From Chamaecyparis obtusa (taxonomy: Eukaryota > Streptophyta > Pinopsida > Cupressales > Cupressaceae), in contig BSBK01000520.1 of NCBI GenBank assembly GCA_027943335.1, forward strand, positions 783,001 through 847,000: DNA of 64,000 nucleotides, written 5' to 3'. The position numbers and the translations under genes were made by a program. The stretch's first letter is position 1; each line of letters opens with the position of its first letter. Shown here piece after piece: positions 58,653 to 64,000 of this stretch. Under the pieces are notes generated by a model. That model made no database searches. It worked only from the letters and a program-made list of their open reading frames with translations, and was not told where the DNA came from.

Positions 58653-59684
58653 TGACGCAAGACATGGATGGAGATCCAAAAATGGATGGTCCAAACCTAC
58701 ACTATTGATTATAACAACAATAAGCACATCAGAATACAACAAGATAATGATTCAAAACTAAATTTCATTCAACATGCCCAACTGTAAGGCCTTCCAGGTT
58801 TTGGCCTTATACAATGAAATTGTAAAGTATCTCAACAATCTTCTAGTTAGTCCAGCTTTGAAACACATCAGCAACTGATGGAAACACTAAGGCAGATTTA
58901 AACTTGTTCTCGCAAGCCTCCAAGCAATCTCCTTGTCTCCAAGTATGCAAACCACTAGCTCTACTATTACAATCTTAGATAAAACATCTGATCTACAAGA
59001 TATCACATGATCCAATTTTGTTTCTAATATCCTTCTACTATCAATCTACCATCATCCTACCTACTAAAAATCTACCCAAGCTCTCAATATATAGTTAGCA
59101 AAGCCACAAGTCAGCCAGTTAGGCTTTTAATTACATTATAGGTCCAATCCAATAAGAGAAATCAAAACTAATGCAAAAATGATCAAAACTTAATGTACCT
59201 TTGGATTTAGGTCCACACATGACCCAAGAAAATTCACTTAACTAAGTAAGGCCCCATTTCATCACACGAAACTGCGCAAGAAGAAATACTCCATGTTTCA
59301 CATGAAAATTGCTAGAAAATAGGTCCCCAAGACAAGTGGTCATAACCTTTTACTCATAATGAATTAGGACTTGCGCTCTTGCGAAAAGATATTATTTTAG
59401 GTCCTCTTTAAGGCCCTAAGACCACAAAGGCTTATTCATTAAGGATCAAAGTTTCCATGATGCACAATCAACACCAAAACTACAGGAAAATCCAGCTTCG
59501 ATGGCAAGTAAAATAACTCCAACTTAGAAACAATCCATCCAATCCTTATGAGATCTTAGGAAAAGGTTCCAAAATAGGTCCTCAACATCATGTAATCTTC
59601 ACACACAATGAAATGAACAAATACAACAATTATAATGAAAAAATAGAAAACATGAAATGTTTTTGGTTGATGCAAGATTTCTCA
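58653..59684 (-). repeat. 5' LTR of the short gypsy element
   Basis: Ends (minus strand) ..CTTGCGTCA, two bases before the primer site at 58641-58650. Confidence 0.9.
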
Positions 59685-60022
59685 AAGCCTGAGATGCTCT
59701 TGCATCACTTTTTCATCCTCAAGTTTTTTTTTGCTCTGTTCCAATTTTTCCCTTAGAGTTTTCAGTTCTACATCCATATGTTCTTGTTGTCCAATTTTTT
59801 CTTTAGAAAATTAATTTTTTATCCTTCTCTCTCATTCTTTGCACCCGTTTTCTATTGCTTTCTCAATTGCCTTTACATTTGCCAGGCCTACCTTTAACTT
59901 ATCTATTGTGCCTTGAAGCTTTCCTTTCTCTCTCTCCAACTTCATCATTGAATTGTAGACCACTTACCTAGTCATTTTCAACACATTATCTTGTCCACAT
60001 TTTTAATTTTGGATAAATCTAT

Positions 60023-61319
60023 TTAGATGATGCTAACTTGAAATTGAGATGGATCTAACTGACTCTCTGGTGGATTGTTATATCTAGCTAGGGGCATAAC
60101 AACCATGAATTCCATCATATCTTTATTTGGGTCATATGTGGGAAATAACCTGTTGGATGTAGGTTTTGCATCATGAGCTGCAACAACTGCTTCCATCTTC
60201 ATTGTCTTACTATTTTGTCTATTCCTATTTTTTGTTTGTTCATAGTTAGTTACAAAATCATTGTAACAAAAATTAGGGTTTTCTGACACAATTGAATGTT
60301 TGAATGGTGAAATAGCACTTGCACTGATGTATGAGATTCCACCTATGTTGCTTGTGGTTCTCCTAATTCCACCATGAGGATTACTAACACTTTGACCCAT
60401 TACAAGTGGAGTTTTTGGACTGTTCTGAGGGTTTTGTCCTGAAGGTTGGGCAATTGTTGGACTCACATTCACCATTGCCATTTTTGTACTAATACTTATC
60501 ATAAAAATTTTCTTCTTTACACTTCCTTGATCTCTAGGAACCATTGTTTTCATTTCTATCTGTAGTGTCCTTTTCAGACCACTAGTTGTAGTTGTACCCA
60601 TGATATCCATAGTTGTGGGAGTGGAAATTGATTCAGATTGAATCTGAGTGCTTGGAATAGGTGGAACAAATGGTATTAACTTATTTGATGAATATGATGA
60701 TTGAACTCCAAGCCCAAGGCTTGGTTTCTCACCATGTTTTGGTGGAGCTTGTGGGTCAGGTATAGACAAAAGCCCTTGTCCACTGGGACCCAGACCACAA
60801 AAACCTGGGTAGCCCATTTTTTCTATAATATCTACCTCTTTGGTATATTTATCTTTTGTGGACTCATCAACTCCTCTACTAATTGTGGGATTCACATTGG
60901 ATGTGGGATTCACAGAATCCTAGTCATAGTCATCATCATCGGTGACATATGCTTCAGCTAGATGCTCCTTATTCCACAAATTGTTAAACATTTTATCCTC
61001 TTCCACCTCATAAATATCTTTAGAGGTCTTTGGCTCACCGAGATTCTTCCTCATTTTCCAAAACTCATGAATTTTGGTTCGAGTCCAATTATCATCCATA
61101 CATTCATCCATTAGGTCATTTGGAATAGATTTTGTAGATGGTTGAGCAGTTTTCTGGTAGCAATTGTACGATGTCACGGCCTGGACTTTTCCTTTCTGTT
61201 TGTGCAATGTCATAATTTGTGATGACAATTCCTGTATTGACATTATTTTTAGCAGCATATTTCTCCATCTCTTTTTTGACCTCGTCCCAGGACTCCATGT
61301 TTTTAAAATTTTCAATCAA
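60023..61319 (-). pseudogene. Middle part of the relic with a G-patch-like segment
   Basis: 61315-60920 and 60913-60023 are one frame separated by a TAG at 60917 (YD*DSVNP). Near 60,810 the text KMGYPGFCGLGPSGQGLL with a later LGLG resembles a G-patch (GY..G.GLG..GQG), an RNA-binding motif found in some Ogre-type polyproteins. The rest is Pro/Ser/Thr-rich, with short basic patches (GLKRTLQIEMK, SVKKKIFM), and ends SQFQVSII. Confidence 0.5.
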
Positions 61320-61419
61320 TGGTTATGTTGATATTTGCTTGCAGAGTTCCCATTCTCTCTAAGCTTTGTTCCAATTATGTTTAGTGGATCATACTGCAAG
61401 TGACTGTCAACATCAAAGT

Positions 61420-62487
61420 GAAAAATTAAAAAAAGGCTTGTGCCACTTTGAATCCTCTTCTCTCAAATTTGATACCTCCAAATGAGAAAGGCAAGGAAGG
61501 AAATATCATTTTCTTTTGTTGACCATTAAAGATTACATATGTGCTCTCCATCTGTCGTACATATTCCAATGAAAATACCCTCTCTATTACATGTATTGGA
61601 AGTTTGTAGGGTTCTACCATTGAACCGTAAAACCTTAACATTGTGTAATCTTCCATGAAGTACTAGTCAACCAATTTTAGTTTACTTCTAATTTGAATGC
61701 AATCTCTACAAGTAGCAGGCGATCTAGGCATTGGAGTGCCTATAATTTTATCGTATATTAGTGCCAAAAAGAAGTCTACAAAACTATTGTAGTTCCTTCT
61801 ATTATCAATCATCATTATTTGAGGTGTCCACTCATATATTGGATTTTGGCCCTGACTGCAAAGCTTGTTTGTCTGAAATATTGCATGATTCTTTGCTAAG
61901 AGAAGATAACACAAGTAGGTTGTGAATCTAAATGTCTTCTGTGAACTTGTTTTAATCATTAGTAATTGTTCTTGCATGCAACGAACAATGTGCTTAATAA
62001 AACAATATTTTACTGGTTCTTTTTAAAAATGAATATGAAAAAGAATTTCAAGAATGTTGGCACCCACTTGTTTGTTACTATCCAATCCCAAACAAAATGC
62101 TAGCAAGGAAATATTTTCTTGAACCCATGGCACAAAAAATTCATAATCATAAGGGGGCATATGATCTGGACTTAGATTAGAACCATTTGTTATTCCTTTG
62201 ATATAAGAATCTCTCTGTGTTGCATCTATTTTTTCATAATCCTCTACCATCTTTCTCAGGTCAATTTGCATGTTTGATTTTTGTTGTTCAAACCCGAGGT
62301 TCAACAGACTAGCAACTTCACTCTCGGTTATGGACAAAATTTCCTCCTGAGTATTTTTATTCACAATTTGTTTTCTATTTTCATCATAATTTTTAGCACA
62401 GACCATGACAATTTCTGGGCAAGGGAATACTTGAGGTAACACCATGCGTGCCGACCCAGTAATCCATGATGCAATTTTATTTACCAT
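61420..62487 (-). pseudogene. Globular part of the relic, homologous to the gypsy U3 protein
   Basis: Three blocks in one frame (62487-62023, 61977-61663, 61656-61426), broken only by TAA at 62023 and TAG at 61663. ARMVLPQVF..AKNYDE matches GRLVCPGVF..AKYYDP of the U3 protein at about 12,440-12,510. TMLRFYGSMVEPYKLPIHV matches TVFRVYGSKVAPCILPYQV at about 13,287. The spacing between the matches is similar in both. The N-terminus is lost where the LTR at 62494 begins. Confidence 0.65.
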
Positions 62488-62493
62488 TGCATT

Positions 62494-64000
62494 TGTTAAT
62501 ATGATTTAGAACAATAGAGAGGGGGGGTGAATCAGTTGTCCTTAGGTCCTGATGTATAAAACAATCTCAAAAACTTATCCTTAAATCAGATCTAATAACC
62601 AAAACAAACTCGGTCATCACTGATTCAATAATAGAAACATCTAACAATGCATTCCACTACCCAGCTGTAACTTAACTTGCAAAACATAGTAATGTTCAAA
62701 CCAAAAAATTCACACAAGTATTAACACCAGGATTTATAGTGGAAACCCAATTTGGGAAAAACCACTTTATAACATGCTACTATTATTTTCACTCTTCTGA
62801 AGTGAGCTTGGTAAAAAGCCAACCCTATCAAAGGTTACAATACACACTGTCAGGTGTGACCCAGTTAAAGGATTTCAATCACCCTATTAAAAGTGAGCCT
62901 AGTCATAGGACTTACATACATTCCATTAGAATGCAACCTTGTTCAAAGGATTTAACATATGACTATTAGGTCAACCTCTGTTAAAAGGATTTTGACTGTT
63001 ATAATGGTTAGAATTAGCAGCAGTATTATCTGAAAAATATACAACTCACTTTGCAAATATCATATCTGATTCCATACACTAATGCTGGTTTACTAACTTT
63101 GAAACTTTTCCATTTCCATCTCTAATCTGCTCGGAACTTTTCTTCAAGCAATCACCATAATTCTCCTTTAGCCTTTTCTGCTTATTTAGTCAATAAAACT
63201 TTCCTCTTCTAGCATTCTCTGTTCTCCATGTACATGCATATCAAAATGCTCAGGTTCCCTTATATTTTCCTCAATTAGGTTAACTCTTCTTTTGCCGCTC
63301 AATCTCCTTTGTAGATCTTAGGGTTAGGTCAGATTCATTGAATCTACTCACTTCATGTTCTTTGGCTCCTTTTCTAGAATCGTCTCAAATCTCTTAAAGA
63401 TTTACAATAAAACATTTTACAGTGCATTTAATGCTTCCAAACAATCAATAAATAAATAAAGTCAACATGTTTTACATAATCCAAGAATTCAACAATGTTG
63501 GCTCCAAAATTAAATTCTCTTCAAATATAAAATTGTTGATGCTCGGTCAATACTGTGATTGTCCACTCGGTCTTCATGTAGAAAGCTCGGTCATTACTAA
63601 AACTATTTCCTTGGCTTACACTGTCTTCCTCGGTAATTTATTGATGCTCGGTTGACACTATAATTTTTCTCGGCATATACTAACTTGGTCGACACTAACA
63701 TTACTCGGCTTAAACATGATTTTTCCATTCTTTGCTTGGTCAAGCCTACCAGTTTAGTCTTTAGTCTTACTAAAATAAACAATACATTATCTCATCATTG
63801 TGCAACATAGTCAAGTACACGTTGTAGTATCAAGATAACTCAACCTTTCCTTAGGTGCTATTGTTACCAACCTTGCTTAGCCCCTTAGCAACACTCAAAT
63901 AGATATAGTACTTTCCTAAGTAGCAACAGTCTTACTAGTTAAGGTTTGACATCAATGACAATACAACAATTGTTTCAATTGCAGTTTCCAACATCATTTA
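62494..64000 (-). repeat. copia-type LTR (- strand), right end at or beyond the window edge
   Basis: On the - strand it ends ..CTGATTCACCCCCCCTCTCTAT then ATTAACA, the same terminal block as the other copia LTRs here. No primer site lies at 62493, so this is a 3' LTR or solo LTR with any body to the right. It carries a dense array of CTCGG motifs at 63541-63745. The true LTR start may be near 63,980 or outside the window. Confidence 0.65.
63541..63745. promoter_or_regulatory. Array of CTCGG(T) motifs in the LTR
   Basis: About seven CTCGG and three CTTGG copies spaced roughly 15-30 bases apart, most followed by T and often by CAA, CA or TGACAC. The location upstream in the - strand LTR (U3) suggests repeated enhancer elements; this is inference. 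Confidence 0.5.

Larger units (their letters stand above)
55631..59684 (-). mobile_element. Ty3/gypsy element lacking RT and INT
   Basis: Two 1,032-bp LTRs (55631-56662, 58653-59684) in - orientation, with primer site TGGTATCAGA at 58641-58650 and gag plus protease inside. The internal region is only about 2 kb; RT, RNH and INT are absent. The five-base flanks (ATTTT and AAGCC) do not match, so no target duplication is visible. Confidence 0.9.
54922..62493 (-). mobile_element. Relic encoding a homologue of the gypsy U3 accessory protein
   Basis: Broken - strand coding blocks run from 62487 down to 54922, interrupted by a gypsy element at 55631-59684. The first blocks resemble the U3 protein of the 1-17 kb element; later blocks give a G-patch-like segment and a coiled coil. 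No PR, RT or INT of its own is visible. Its own LTR ends were not found. The right side is cut by another LTR at 62494. Confidence 0.55.

Noticed and set aside
62494..64000. 5' LTR of the 54.9-62.5 kb relic
   Set aside because: No primer site follows at 62493; coding text homologous to the middle of the U3 protein abuts the LTR directly, so the LTR belongs to a separate insertion.

Overview
The window reads as intergenic, transposon-packed DNA of a plant with a very large genome. AT-richness, the absence of any intact host gene, nested LTR retrotransposons of the Ty1/copia and Ty3/gypsy classes, and a decayed hAT-type transposase gene all point that way. The style of the elements (very long LTRs, copia LTRs ending in a CACCCC..CTCTCAG block, a ZNF862/C17orf113-like hAT protein) suggests a gymnosperm, probably a conifer; that last step is inference.

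Layout. (1) 1-16992: a giant Ty3/gypsy element of Tat/Ogre type on the + strand, cut at its 5' end by the window edge. Bases 1-3088 are the end of the 5' LTR and repeat at 13905-16992 in the 3' LTR. A tRNA-Arg type primer site (3092-3109) follows. One gag-pol frame runs from 3385 to 10279 in the order gag, protease, an extra plant-type RNase H, reverse transcriptase, a catalytically degenerate RNase H, integrase. Its LTR carries a reading frame of about 1,220 codons in U3 (12153-15818) and, downstream of the TATA box, a tRNA-Arg-like sequence resembling the presumed primer. (2) 16993-27252: old sequence with no recognisable gene, holding simple repeats, a 119-bp foldback, a coding relic and an old LTR relic. 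(3) 27253-34167: a complete but mutated Ty1/copia element. (4) 34173-54000: a hAT-like transposase gene (35740-37581 plus 53021-53968) split by a second copia element (37582-53015, perfect TSD AGTTA). That copia is itself split by a third element on the - strand (41549-49882), which has copia-type LTRs, no pol, a gag-like protein with many zinc knuckles and a large unknown ORF. (5) 54922-62493 (- strand): a relic encoding a homologue of the U3 protein of the first element. It is interrupted by a pol-deleted gypsy element (55631-59684) and bounded at the right by a copia-type LTR (62494 to the window end).

The pieces do not form a host pathway. What recurs is an accessory retrotransposon protein with a globular N-terminal part, a basic middle and a long coiled coil. 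It is in the U3 of the gypsy element, in the 54.9-62.5 kb relic (recognisably homologous), and with the same plan but no clear sequence match in the pol-less element. A second theme is decay by C-to-T change: nearly all nonsense codons are explained by CAG to TAG, TGG to TAG or CGA to TGA, and paired LTR copies show the CAG/TAG pairs directly.
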